DNA from: an uncultured Verrucomicrobiota bacterium | Lineage (GTDB): Bacteria; Verrucomicrobiota; Kiritimatiellia; CAIVKH01 | NCBI GenBank assembly: GCA_937872895.1 | Contig: CALMUP010000021.1 | Span: 1 to 64,000 of the forward strand | Reading direction: 5' to 3' | DNA: 64,000 nt | In this document: piece after piece, positions 35,055 through 43,396 of the stretch | Position numbering within the stretch: position 1 is the first letter of the stretch | How the letters are laid out: each line of letters begins with the position of its first letter | Made by a program: the position numbers and the translations under genes | The notes under the pieces: generated by a model | The model's database searches: none | Told to the model about the DNA's origin: nothing | Seen by the model: the letters and a program-made list of their open reading frames with translations, nothing else

Positions 35055-35348
35055 TCAGTGGCCGGAGCGTTGGCGGGAGGCCCAGGCGGCGTGCTTGCGG
35101 ATTTCGGGATCGGCCTGGAGGGCTTCGAGGGAGGCGAAGCGGCGGGCCAGGGTCATCTCGTCGTAATGGTCGTGTAGGCCGTCGTGGCAGGCGCGGCAGA
35201 TATCGATGCCGCGGTTCAGGTCATCCCGCGTGTAGGTCTTCCGGAAGAAGGCGCGGCGGTGCAGTTTCTTCGGGATCAGGTGGTGGAAGGTCAGCCGGCA
35301 GACGCGTCCGCACAACGCGCAGGGTCCGTGCTGGGGGCGGGTCGGCAT
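35055..35348 (-). CDS. Small HNH-type zinc protein
   Basis: The 97-residue protein has two zinc Cys pairs (CALCG at 10-14 and CRACH near 52) and an HNH-like order: FHHLIPKKLHRR, then LNRGIDIC, then CHDGLHDHY. This corresponds to the beta-beta-alpha-metal nuclease core, so DNA cleavage is possible, but many small homologues are uncharacterised. It starts at 35348 and has no obvious operon partner. Confidence 0.65.
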   Translation of the reverse strand: MPTRPQHGPCALCGRVCRLTFHHLIPKKLHRRAFFRKTYTRDDLNRGIDICRACHDGLHDHYDEMTLARRFASLEALQADPEIRKHAAWASRQRSGH

Positions 35349-35567
35349 ATGGGAAACGGTGCGGTGTGGGGGTCATGCCTGTCAAGAGGCGGGCGGGGCG
35401 GTCTTGTCCGGGCGGGTGTCCGGCGGCGCGGGTCTATCCCGGCCCGAGGGTGTGCGTCGCGTGTTTCTGCGCGGGGTCAAGAAGGCACCGCGATGCGCAC
35501 CTCATACTTTGTATTGCAAAGTGATTTGCCGTTGGTGTATCGTGCCGTCCATTCCAGGAGGTGTCGG

Positions 35568-36146
35568 ATGCAGGATGATGATCGCGGGTGTTCGTTGGTG
35601 GCGGCGTTGCGGCATTGGGGTTTTCATGCGCTTTGGTGTGCCTCGCCCAGTTTCCTGTTGGCGTACCGGGTGGGGGGCTTCCGTTCGGGGGAGGCGGTGG
35701 CCGGGATGCTGGCCGGCATCGCCACGGTGGTGCTGGTGCTGGCGGTGGTCACGTCCTCGCGGGTTTTCCAGCGCCGGGATGGCGATGGGTTGTTGCGCCG
35801 GTCGGTGCGGATCGGTTCGCGCATCCGGTCGGGCGTGTCCGCGGTGGGGTTGATCGGGATGGTGGCGCCGGTCCCGCTGGTGTTCCTGGTGCTGCCCGAC
35901 ATGATCGCCGGGGTGATCGCGTTGGCGGTGGTGGAAGGGGCCGGGCAGTTGCTGCTGGGATCGCGCGTTTCCGTGACGGACAATCCGGGCTTCGTGACGG
36001 CGTACGCCGCCACGGTGATCGAGGGCGGCTTGATCGCCGGCACGTTGGTGGTCATCGTGGCGATCGCCCTGGTCATCCTGCGCGCGGTGCATCCTTCGGC
36101 CGCGCGCAGGTCATCCGCGGTGCGGCGGGTTACGAGCGCATCGTGA
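35568..36146 (+). CDS. Hypothetical integral membrane protein
   Basis: The 192-residue protein has about four to five hydrophobic helices (roughly 15-30, 38-58, 85-115 and 160-180) and no motif that I recognise. ATG at 35568 is chosen because AGGAGG lies 6 nt upstream. A longer in-frame start at 35493 lacks a good ribosome site. Its 3' end overlaps the convergent parvulin gene by 17 bp. Between 35349 and 35567 nothing else is evident. Confidence 0.6.
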   Translation: MQDDDRGCSLVAALRHWGFHALWCASPSFLLAYRVGGFRSGEAVAGMLAGIATVVLVLAVVTSSRVFQRRDGDGLLRRSVRIGSRIRSGVSAVGLIGMVAPVPLVFLVLPDMIAGVIALAVVEGAGQLLLGSRVSVTDNPGFVTAYAATVIEGGLIAGTLVVIVAIALVILRAVHPSAARRSSAVRRVTSAS

Positions 36147-36408
36147 CTTCGACGAGGTGGTAGCCGAACTGGGTCTTCACCGGGCCGTGGACCTTGCCGA
36201 CTTCCTCGTTGAAGACGACGCGATCGAATTCGGGGACCATCTGGCCGCGGGAGAAGGTGCCGAGGGCGCCGCCCTGGCGGCCGGAAGGACAGAGGGAGTG
36301 TTTCTTGGCGAGGTCCTCGAATTTCTCGCCGGCGGCGATTTTCGCCTTGAGGTCGTTGCACTCGGTTTCGGTCTTCACGAGGATATGGCGGGCGGCGGCT
36401 TTGGACAT
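36130..36408 (-). CDS. Parvulin-type peptidyl-prolyl isomerase
   Basis: A stand-alone 92-residue parvulin domain like E. coli PpiC, cytosolic because no signal peptide is present. The fold is marked by AAARHILVKTE, FEDLAKKHSLCPSG, GGALGTFSRGQMVPEFD and the final FGYHLVEV. It catalyses cis-trans isomerisation of peptidyl-prolyl bonds. ATG at 36408 fits the usual family start (MSKAAARHIL). Confidence 0.93.
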   Translation of the reverse strand: MSKAAARHILVKTETECNDLKAKIAAGEKFEDLAKKHSLCPSGRQGGALGTFSRGQMVPEFDRVVFNEEVGKVHGPVKTQFGYHLVEVTMRS

Positions 36409-36619
36409 CGGGATCCCTTTCCGTTGGTTTCGTTCCACTGGTAGCGCTGGACGGTATCACCGGGAAAGGTGATGTCAACCCATCCGTAGCGGTGGGCGGA
36501 TGACCCTTTTCGACCTGCCGTGTGTCGAGTGACGGCGTTTGACGCATCCCACCGGTTCCGTTATTGTTCGACCCCTAACCAGATACCAGCCGGCGCGTGG
36601 CGACGGCGGGAAGGAACGC

Positions 36620-37723
36620 ATGGCGAAAGTCGTCCTCGAAAATGTCCAGAAGGTCTACCCTGGCGGGGTGGTGGCGGTGAAGGATGTCAACCTGGTCATC
36701 GAAGATCAGGAATTCGTCGTGCTGGTGGGTCCGTCGGGGTGCGGCAAGTCGACGACGCTGCGCATGGTGGCGGGGCTGGAGGAGATTTCGTCGGGGAGCA
36801 TCTACATCGACGGCAAGCGGGTGAACGACGTGCCGCCGAAGGACCGCGACATCGCGATGGTGTTCCAGAACTACGCGTTGTATCCGCACATGACGGTGGC
36901 GGAGAACATGGCCTTCGGGTTGAAGTTGCGCCGGTTCCCGAAGGACGAGATCCAACGCCGGGTGCGCGAGGCGGCGGAGATCCTGAGCATCGAGAGCTAC
37001 CTGGACCGCAAGCCGAAGGCGTTATCGGGCGGGCAGCGGCAGCGGGTGGCGGTGGGCCGGGCGATCGTGCGCAAGCCGAAGGCCTTCCTGTTCGACGAGC
37101 CGTTGTCGAACCTCGACGCGAAGATGCGGGTGCAGATGCGGATGGAGATCAGCAAGCTGCACACGCGGTTGTCGTCGACGATGATCTACGTGACCCACGA
37201 CCAGGTCGAGGCGATGACGATGGGCGACCGCATCGTGGTCATGAAGGACGGAGTGATCCAGCAGGTGGCTGCGCCGATGGAGTTGTATGACCGGCCGGCC
37301 AACCAGTTCGTCGCCGGCTTCATCGGCTCGCCCCCGATGAATTTTTTCCGTGGCCGGATCGAGACGAAGGCCGGTGGACTGTGGTTTTCCGAGAGCAGTT
37401 TCTCTGTTCGGGTGGACGATGCGAAGGCAACCCGCCTGGCCGCATTGGCCGGCAAGGAGGTTGTGTTCGGGATCCGTCCGGAAGACATCGCGGATGCGCT
37501 GTACGTGACCCAGCCGAATCCGGATCACCAGGTGATGGCGAAGGTCGAGGTGGTCGAGCCGATGGGCGCGGAGGTGTTCGTTTACCTCGGGAGCGGGGCC
37601 CACTCCTTCGTTGCGCGGATGAACACGGCGCAGATTGCCGAGGTCAACCAGGCGCTGAGTCTGGTGTTCAACATGAAGAAGGCGCACTTCTTCGACGCGC
37701 AAAGCGGCGCGGTGGTGGGTTAA
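36620..37723 (+). CDS. ugpC: Sugar ABC transporter ATP-binding protein (UgpC/MsmK/MalK type)
   Basis: The 367-residue ATPase drives import of sugars or glycerol phosphate through partner permeases. Walker A is GPSGCGKST, the Q loop [14 protein letters not shown], the signature LSGGQRQR, Walker [12 protein letters not shown] and the switch His in VTHDQ. The C-terminal TOBE/OB regulatory domain ([20 protein letters not shown]) is complete, as in MalK and UgpC. No permease or binding protein is adjacent, so it is an orphan ATPase that may serve several transporters. ATG at 36620 follows AAGGAA. Confidence 0.92.
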   Translation: MAKVVLENVQKVYPGGVVAVKDVNLVIEDQEFVVLVGPSGCGKSTTLRMVAGLEEISSGSIYIDGKRVNDVPPKDRDIAMVFQNYALYPHMTVAENMAFGLKLRRFPKDEIQRRVREAAEILSIESYLDRKPKALSGGQRQRVAVGRAIVRKPKAFLFDEPLSNLDAKMRVQMRMEISKLHTRLSSTMIYVTHDQVEAMTMGDRIVVMKDGVIQQVAAPMELYDRPANQFVAGFIGSPPMNFFRGRIETKAGGLWFSESSFSVRVDDAKATRLAALAGKEVVFGIRPEDIADALYVTQPNPDHQVMAKVEVVEPMGAEVFVYLGSGAHSFVARMNTAQIAEVNQALSLVFNMKKAHFFDAQSGAVVG

Positions 37724-37780
37724 TGGTTTCGCTCAGCCTGCCGCGGCCGGGTTCGGTGTCGCGGCCCTGATGGTTTCCTT

Positions 37781-38908
37781 ATGGACATGACGATTACGGA
37801 TTGGATGGGTGCCTTGGGCCAGACGGCGGTGGTCGTGGTGATTGCCTTCGTCCTGCTTTGCGCGGTGACCAGTTGGGTGCGGTTCCAGTTGATGTCGGAA
37901 TCGGCGCGCGAGGCGGAGGAGCTTGGTGTCGGCGAGGACAAGGCTTTCCGCATGGCGGTGCTCAACGGGATCGCCGCAGCCCGGCGGGCCAGGGCTCCGA
38001 TCTCGGTTGCCTTGCTGCGCCTGCCCGCCCAATCGGCACCGATGGATGCGGTCGAGGCGTTGTTGGGTCGGACCCTGCGGGCGACTGATGTAGTGCAGTC
38101 ATGCGGTGATGGAGTGGTGGGGTTGTTGCTGCAATGCGGATCGGAACGTGTGCCGGTGGTGGTTGATCGGCTGGTGCGCGAAGCAGTTGGTGCGGGTCTG
38201 ACTGGCGCGGCGGCCTGGCGGTTCGGGGTGGCGGGTTATCCGGAACACGGTTTCAAAACCTCGGTACTGTATCCGCGGGCGCAGGCGATGCTCGCGGAAG
38301 CTGCTGAACGCGGCGTCAAGGTGGCTGGCATGGCCGATCCCGAAGCGGTGGCCGAGGCAAAAACGGCTGATCCCGGACTGCTGGATCCGGTTACCGGTGT
38401 GGTGAACGAGGAGCGGATGATCGGGGTCATGCGCCGCTATATCGCGCAGGAACGGCGGGCGGAGCGCGCGGTTTCGATGATCTACCTGGAGATCGACCAG
38501 ATGGATCGGCTGACCGCCGTGCATACCGAGCCGACCATGCAGGCCATGCTGAAGGAATTGGCAGGTATGATCGCGCGTTCGACACGCGAGTCCGACATGC
38601 TGGCCCGGTTTGGCGCGGGTGGTTTCGTTTTGGCCATGGCGACCACGCCCGTCGCGGCGATGGCCATCGCCCAACGCCTGGTCACCGAGGTGCGCAAGCA
38701 CGCCTTTGCCGCAGGCAGCGGCATGAAGGTGACCATCAGCGCCGGTCTTGCCGGCTATCCGGACGTGGTCGGAAGCGCCGTGCATTATTTCGTGGCCGCT
38801 GAGGCGGCGCTCAAGCAGGCACGGGTGCGCGGTCGCAGCCAGTGCGTGGCCTACGACCCGAGCATGGTTACACGCTCCATGCAGGATGCCGAGACACCCC
38901 ATCTATGA
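37781..38908 (+). CDS. Membrane protein with tandem degenerate GGDEF-like domains
   Basis: The 375-residue protein has one N-terminal helix (14-34) and two cytoplasmic domains. The second (about 195-365) follows the GGDEF fold: LLDPVTGVVNEERM corresponds to the DxLTGLxNRR segment, and ARFGAGGFVLA stands where GGDEF should be, so the catalytic Asp/Glu are lost. The first (about 55-185) looks like a more diverged copy, with CGDGVVGLLL at the equivalent site. It cannot be a normal diguanylate cyclase. It could bind nucleotides or act as a scaffold or sensor. The stop overlaps the pdxJ start (ATGA). Confidence 0.65.
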   Translation: MDMTITDWMGALGQTAVVVVIAFVLLCAVTSWVRFQLMSESAREAEELGVGEDKAFRMAVLNGIAAARRARAPISVALLRLPAQSAPMDAVEALLGRTLRATDVVQSCGDGVVGLLLQCGSERVPVVVDRLVREAVGAGLTGAAAWRFGVAGYPEHGFKTSVLYPRAQAMLAEAAERGVKVAGMADPEAVAEAKTADPGLLDPVTGVVNEERMIGVMRRYIAQERRAERAVSMIYLEIDQMDRLTAVHTEPTMQAMLKELAGMIARSTRESDMLARFGAGGFVLAMATTPVAAMAIAQRLVTEVRKHAFAAGSGMKVTISAGLAGYPDVVGSAVHYFVAAEAALKQARVRGRSQCVAYDPSMVTRSMQDAETPHL

Positions 38909-39642
38909 ATGCATCATTGAAGCTGGGCGTTAACATCGATCATGTGGCCACGGTGCGGCAGGCTCGCCGCACCGTGTATCCCGACCCGGTCGAGGCGGCG
39001 CGGCGGTGCGCGGCGGCCGGAGCACATGGAATTACCGTGCACCTGCGCGAGGACCGCCGCCACATCCAGGACCACGACGTCGAGCGCCTGGCCGCAGAGC
39101 GCCTGCTTCCGCTGAACCTCGAAATGGGCAATCACCCGGAGATCGTGGCGATCGCGCTGGCCCTGAAGCCCGACGAGGTATGCCTGGTCCCGGAGAAACG
39201 CCAGGAGCTGACCACCGAGGGTGGCCTCGATGTCGATGGCCAGTTCGATGCGGTCAACGAAACGGTATCCCGCCTGTCCGAGGCCGGCATCGCGGTGAGC
39301 CTGTTCATCGATCCCGACCCTCGCCAGATCAAGGCTGCCGCGTTGAGCGGCGCGCCATTCATCGAATTGCACACCGGTACATACTGCGACCATGGCGCGG
39401 CGGCGGAACTGGATCGGTTGATCGCCGGGGCGCGGCTGGCCCACCGCCACGGTTTGCGCGTCAATGCCGGCCACGGCATCAACTTGGACAACCTCGCCGG
39501 CATCCTGCGCCTTCCGCATCTCGAGGTGCTGAACATCGGCCACAGCATCGTGGCCCGCGCGGTGTTGGTCGGCATGGAGGCCGCGGTGCGCGAAATGCTG
39601 GATGCCATGGCCGCTTACCGCGGCGGGGAACCCGCCACATGA
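38905..39642 (+). CDS. pdxJ: Pyridoxine 5'-phosphate synthase
   Basis: Condenses 1-deoxyxylulose 5-phosphate with 3-amino-2-oxopropyl phosphate to give pyridoxine 5'-phosphate, the last ring-forming step of the DXP-dependent B6 pathway. The 245-residue TIM barrel shows LGVNIDHVATVRQAR, HLREDRRHIQDHD, NLEMGNHPEI, VPEKRQELTTEGGLD, the phosphate site VNAGHGIN and NIGHSIVARAV. The start overlaps the GGDEF-like gene, and its end overlaps the next gene (ATGA), so three genes appear coupled. Confidence 0.96.
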   Translation: MNASLKLGVNIDHVATVRQARRTVYPDPVEAARRCAAAGAHGITVHLREDRRHIQDHDVERLAAERLLPLNLEMGNHPEIVAIALALKPDEVCLVPEKRQELTTEGGLDVDGQFDAVNETVSRLSEAGIAVSLFIDPDPRQIKAAALSGAPFIELHTGTYCDHGAAAELDRLIAGARLAHRHGLRVNAGHGINLDNLAGILRLPHLEVLNIGHSIVARAVLVGMEAAVREMLDAMAAYRGGEPAT

Positions 39643-41210
39643 TGATCGTGACCACCGAGCAGATGCGGGAACTGGACCGGCGCTGCATCGACGAATTCGA
39701 GATCAAGGGCGAGGTGCTGATGGAGCGCGCCGGCCAGGGGGTGGTCATGGTGGTGCGGCGCATGGCCGAGATCGCCGGCTTCATGAACCCGGTCATTCAC
39801 CTGATCGCCGGGCGCGGGCAGAACGGCGGCGACGCGTTTGTCGCGGCGCGCCTGCTCAAGGAGTCCGGTTACCAGGTCGAGGTGTGGCTGGCTGCGCGAG
39901 CCAACCAGATCGGCGGCGATGCGCTGATCCATTACGGGCGCATGAAGGCTGCGGGCATCGAGGCCTATGAGTTGCCGCTGGTCGAGGATTGGCAGGCGGT
40001 GATGCAGGATTCGTTTTTCGCCGAGATCATTGTTGATGGCGTGCTCGGCACCGGCCTCGTCGGTCCGGCGCGTGGCCCGGCCGCCGCCGCGATCCAGTAC
40101 ATCCGCGACCGCGCTGCGGAGTCGCTGGTCGTCTCGATCGACATCCCGTCCGGGCTCAACGGTGATACCGGCCTTGCCGAGGGCGATGCGGTGGTGGCCG
40201 ACCTGACCGCCACCATCAGCCTGCCCAAGCTCGGTTTGCTCGCCCCGAGTGCGGTCGATCATGTCGGCACCCTTGACGTGGTGGATATCGGCATGCCCGA
40301 CGAATGCCTCGAGGATGTCACCCCGCCCCGCGACCTCGAGTTCCTGCACCTCGCCGACCTCAAGCCGCTGTTCACCCGCCGCCGTCGCGACGCGCACAAG
40401 GGCGACTTCGGCCACGTGCTGGTCATCGGCGGGTCGCGCCTGCTCACCGGCGCCGCCGCGCTGGCCGCGCGGGCCGCCTTACGCAGCGGGGCCGGACTGG
40501 TCACCGCGCTGGTGCCGCGCTCGTTGCAGAGCGCGATGATCAGCGATACGCCGGAGCTGATGGTCTGGCCGGGCGAGGAGGCCGCCGATGGTTCGCTGTC
40601 CCGCGCGAACACCGACTGGTTGGCTGCGAGCCGCGAGCGCTTTAACGCTTTCGTGATCGGTCCCGGCCTGACCGGTTCAGCCGATGCACGTGCGGTGGTG
40701 GAATGGTTGCTCGCCCACAGCCATGCCCCGGTCGTGCTGGATGCCGATGCGATCAATGCCTTTGCCGGCCGCGCCGATGTACTCCGCCAGTCCTCCGCGC
40801 CCCTCGTCCTCACCCCGCACCCCGGCGAACTGGCCCGCCTGCTCGGCACATCTGCGTCGCAGGTCCAGTCCGATCGCCATGTCGCCATCGAACAGGCGGT
40901 CCGTCTCACCGGCGCCACCGTTGTGCTCAAGGGCGCAGGCACGCTGGTTGCCGCGCCCGACCAGCCGGTCCAGGTCAACCTCAACGGCAATCCCGGCATG
41001 GCCACCGCGGGCAGCGGCGATGTGCTCGCCGGTATCCTCGGCGGACTGCTCGCCCAGCACTTCTCGCCCTACAACGCTGCCCGCGCCGCGGTGTTCGCCC
41101 ATGGCCGCGCCGGCGACTACGGGGCGTGGCGGCGTTGCCAGGCCGGCCTGCTCGCCGGTGACATCGTCGAGGAATTGCCCTACGCCCTGCGGGACCTCGC
41201 CCTGCGCTGA
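39639..41210 (+). CDS. nnr: Bifunctional NAD(P)H-hydrate repair enzyme Nnr
   Basis: Repairs damaged NAD(P)HX. The N-terminal YjeF_N domain (1-220) epimerises the R/S forms and contains QMRELDRR, GRGQNGGDAFVAAR and DIPSGLNGDTG. The C-terminal ADP/ATP-dependent dehydratase (about 240-523) shows KGDFGHVLVIGGS, TPHPGELARL and the ribokinase-like motif NPGMATAGSGDVLAG. The length of 523 residues is normal for the fused enzyme. Two adjacent ATGs at 39639 and 39642 are possible, and the first overlaps the pdxJ stop. Confidence 0.95.
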   Translation: MMIVTTEQMRELDRRCIDEFEIKGEVLMERAGQGVVMVVRRMAEIAGFMNPVIHLIAGRGQNGGDAFVAARLLKESGYQVEVWLAARANQIGGDALIHYGRMKAAGIEAYELPLVEDWQAVMQDSFFAEIIVDGVLGTGLVGPARGPAAAAIQYIRDRAAESLVVSIDIPSGLNGDTGLAEGDAVVADLTATISLPKLGLLAPSAVDHVGTLDVVDIGMPDECLEDVTPPRDLEFLHLADLKPLFTRRRRDAHKGDFGHVLVIGGSRLLTGAAALAARAALRSGAGLVTALVPRSLQSAMISDTPELMVWPGEEAADGSLSRANTDWLAASRERFNAFVIGPGLTGSADARAVVEWLLAHSHAPVVLDADAINAFAGRADVLRQSSAPLVLTPHPGELARLLGTSASQVQSDRHVAIEQAVRLTGATVVLKGAGTLVAAPDQPVQVNLNGNPGMATAGSGDVLAGILGGLLAQHFSPYNAARAAVFAHGRAGDYGAWRRCQAGLLAGDIVEELPYALRDLALR

Positions 41211-41339
41211 ACCGGTGTGCCTCCCCTCGGTCGTTGCGCCAACCACATGCCCTGCAACCGTATCGGACTTTTCCGGAAAACAGTGTTGACCGGCGAGCTT
41301 CCGGTGCCCGATTCTACATCCGTTCGTTGCATGAATATC

Positions 41340-41500
41340 AAGGATGGTTGACTAACGGAAGTCCGTGAAAACCGGACGCGGTCGCGCCGCTGTAAATCCG
41401 TTCCCGTTCGCGGGAAACCTCCAGCACGATACGCCACTGTCCGCTCGCGCGGTTGGGAAGGCGGCTGGAAGGGCGGATGAGCCAGAAGACGAGTCAGCCT
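41340..41500 (+). promoter_or_regulatory. Cobalamin riboswitch
   Basis: The conserved parts occur in order. GGAAGTCCGTGAAAACCGG at 41357-41375 is followed by GCGCCGCTGTAAAT (P4-P6 core). GCCACTG and GGGAAGGCG then bracket a variable hairpin. The 3' B12 box appears as GATGAGCCAGAAGACG near 41477. The following open frame starts at 41609. A small hairpin (GCCCT/AGGGC at 41579-41595) close to its ribosome site could be the expression platform. A weak TTGACC box lies at 41286. Boundaries are approximate. Confidence 0.92.
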
Positions 41501-41608
41501 TCCTCCAGCCGGCTTTCGCGGAAGGAGCAGGGCGTCCCGTTGACGATCTTGTTTTTCCCTCGCGGCCGTCGGCCCAACGCCCTCGCTGAAAGGGCAGAAA
41601 AGGTCCGC

Positions 41609-43396
41609 ATGTTGTTCGTCCGCCGTCTTCGCTGGCTCGCCGCCGGCCTTGCCTGTGTTCACGCCTCGGTCACCGCCGCCATCGCACCCGCCACGGGTTA
41701 TGCCACCCGCCCGCTGACCCAAACCTCGGGTGCACTACTCGAAGGCCTCGACCTCGCCGGGAATTCCGCCTTGCTCGGGGCCGGCACCCAGGTCCGTTCG
41801 TTCGATCTCGACACCTTTGCCACCAACAGCATCGGGACCCTGCCCGCCAACGTCACCGTCGCGTTCGTGAAGCAACGCGACGCCACGGTGCACGCCGCGA
41901 TCGGCACCAGCTTCAACTTCCCGTTCCCGGTGACCCACGGCGCGTTCAATGCCGGAACCTTCACCGCATTCGGTTCGCTCGATGGGATCTACGACGCCGC
42001 CGTCGATGCCTCGAACACCCTCTACCTCGTCGCCAATCCGTCGGCGGCCGGATCGCGTGTGTACCGTTATGTCCCGGCGACGACCACGCTGGTCGAGGTG
42101 ATCAACGTCGGCGGATTCTCCGGCGGCATCGCCTTCGACAGCCAGTCGCGCCTCTACGTCGCCGAGCAGAACACCGGCACGATCCTCCGCTATACCCCGG
42201 CCCAGCTCGCCGCCGGCAACCTGACGGCCGCGCACGGCGAACCCGTTGTTTCAATCTTCGCCAGCTACCTCTGCCTCGATGCCTTCGATCGCCTGTATGT
42301 CGTGTCCGGCTTCGGCAACCGGCTCACCCTGCACGATTCGACCACCGGCTCGCTGCTGCGCGAGATCGCCGTCGACGGCCTCAACGGCTTCGGCATCGGC
42401 CGCATCGCCTGGGACGCCGCACGCGGCCAGCTCCTCGCCGTGCACTCCGACTACGGCCTGTTCGGCAGCACCCTCGAGGCGATCACCTTTGCCCCGTCCG
42501 ATGCCGGCCTGTCCGGCACCTCGTCGGTCTTCAAGGGGTGGGCCGCCGCCGTCCACGCCTTCGTCCGCCCCAATCCCTACAGCGGCGGGTACGCCCTCGA
42601 CAACAACGGCACCAACAGCGGCGTCGCCGGTGCCGTGCTCGGCGCCCCGCTGGAATTCGATCCCGAGGTCTTCCCCCTCGGCCACATCCTCTCGCTCGGC
42701 AACGGCGGCTCGATCACCCTCTCCTTCGACGCCCCGATCTACGACGGCCCCGGCCCCGACTTCGCCGTCTTCGAAAACGGCTTCGACTTCGGCGACCTGA
42801 CCTTTTCCGAGTTCGCCTTTGTCGAGGTCGCCACCCGCACCAACGCCTGGGCGCGGTTCCCGGTGACCTTCCTCGACACCAACGCCCCCGGCATCTTCAA
42901 GGTCACCGACGCGACCCGCGTGGACGGCCTTGCCGGCAAACACACGCTCGCCTATGGAACGCCCTTCGATCTCGCCTGGCTGGCCCGCGATACCAACGTG
43001 CTCAGCGGCGCGGTCGATCTCCAGCAGATCGCCTATGTCCGCATCACCGACGTCATTGGCGACGGCTCAACCACCGACGCCCTCGGCCACCCGATCCGCG
43101 ATCCCCACAACCCTGATGGCGTCGCGGCCACCGATGGCTTCGAGTTGCGCGGTGTTGGCGTCATCCATCTCGGCGGTGACACCGCAGTCCCCGCCTCCGT
43201 GCCCGAAGCTTCACCCGTCTATGCCTGGTTTGGTTATCCCGGCCGCACGTACCAGCTTCAGCGCGGCAATGGCGTTACCTGGACCGACCACGGTGCACCG
43301 ATCGCCGGCACCGGTGGCGTAATGCGCATCGACATGCCCGTCGATCAACCGGCCTCCCTGTTCCGCATGATCCAGCAGATTCCCGTCGGCCCCTGA
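41609..43396 (+). CDS. Secreted beta-propeller protein under B12 control
   Basis: The 595-residue protein has a signal peptide ending about residue 24 (SVTAAIA). Residues 30-340 hold repeated four-stranded units (GIYDAAVDASNTLYLVAN, GGIAFDSQSRLYVAEQ, YLCLDAFDRLYVVSG) typical of NHL/YVTN-like beta-propellers. From about 345 a second domain contains YDGPGPDFAVFENGF, FAFVEVAT, GKHTLAYGTPFDLAW and IAYVRITDVIGDG, resembling surface proteins found with B12 uptake genes in other bacteria. The C-terminal 50 residues form a small module (YPGRTYQLQRGNG). Because of the riboswitch, a role in capturing cobalamin or related corrinoids at the surface, like BtuG/BtuH of Bacteroides, is inferred, not shown. 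ATG at 41609 follows GAAAAGG. Confidence 0.75.
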   Translation: MLFVRRLRWLAAGLACVHASVTAAIAPATGYATRPLTQTSGALLEGLDLAGNSALLGAGTQVRSFDLDTFATNSIGTLPANVTVAFVKQRDATVHAAIGTSFNFPFPVTHGAFNAGTFTAFGSLDGIYDAAVDASNTLYLVANPSAAGSRVYRYVPATTTLVEVINVGGFSGGIAFDSQSRLYVAEQNTGTILRYTPAQLAAGNLTAAHGEPVVSIFASYLCLDAFDRLYVVSGFGNRLTLHDSTTGSLLREIAVDGLNGFGIGRIAWDAARGQLLAVHSDYGLFGSTLEAITFAPSDAGLSGTSSVFKGWAAAVHAFVRPNPYSGGYALDNNGTNSGVAGAVLGAPLEFDPEVFPLGHILSLGNGGSITLSFDAPIYDGPGPDFAVFENGFDFGDLTFSEFAFVEVATRTNAWARFPVTFLDTNAPGIFKVTDATRVDGLAGKHTLAYGTPFDLAWLARDTNVLSGAVDLQQIAYVRITDVIGDGSTTDALGHPIRDPHNPDGVAATDGFELRGVGVIHLGGDTAVPASVPEASPVYAWFGYPGRTYQLQRGNGVTWTDHGAPIAGTGGVMRIDMPVDQPASLFRMIQQIPVGP

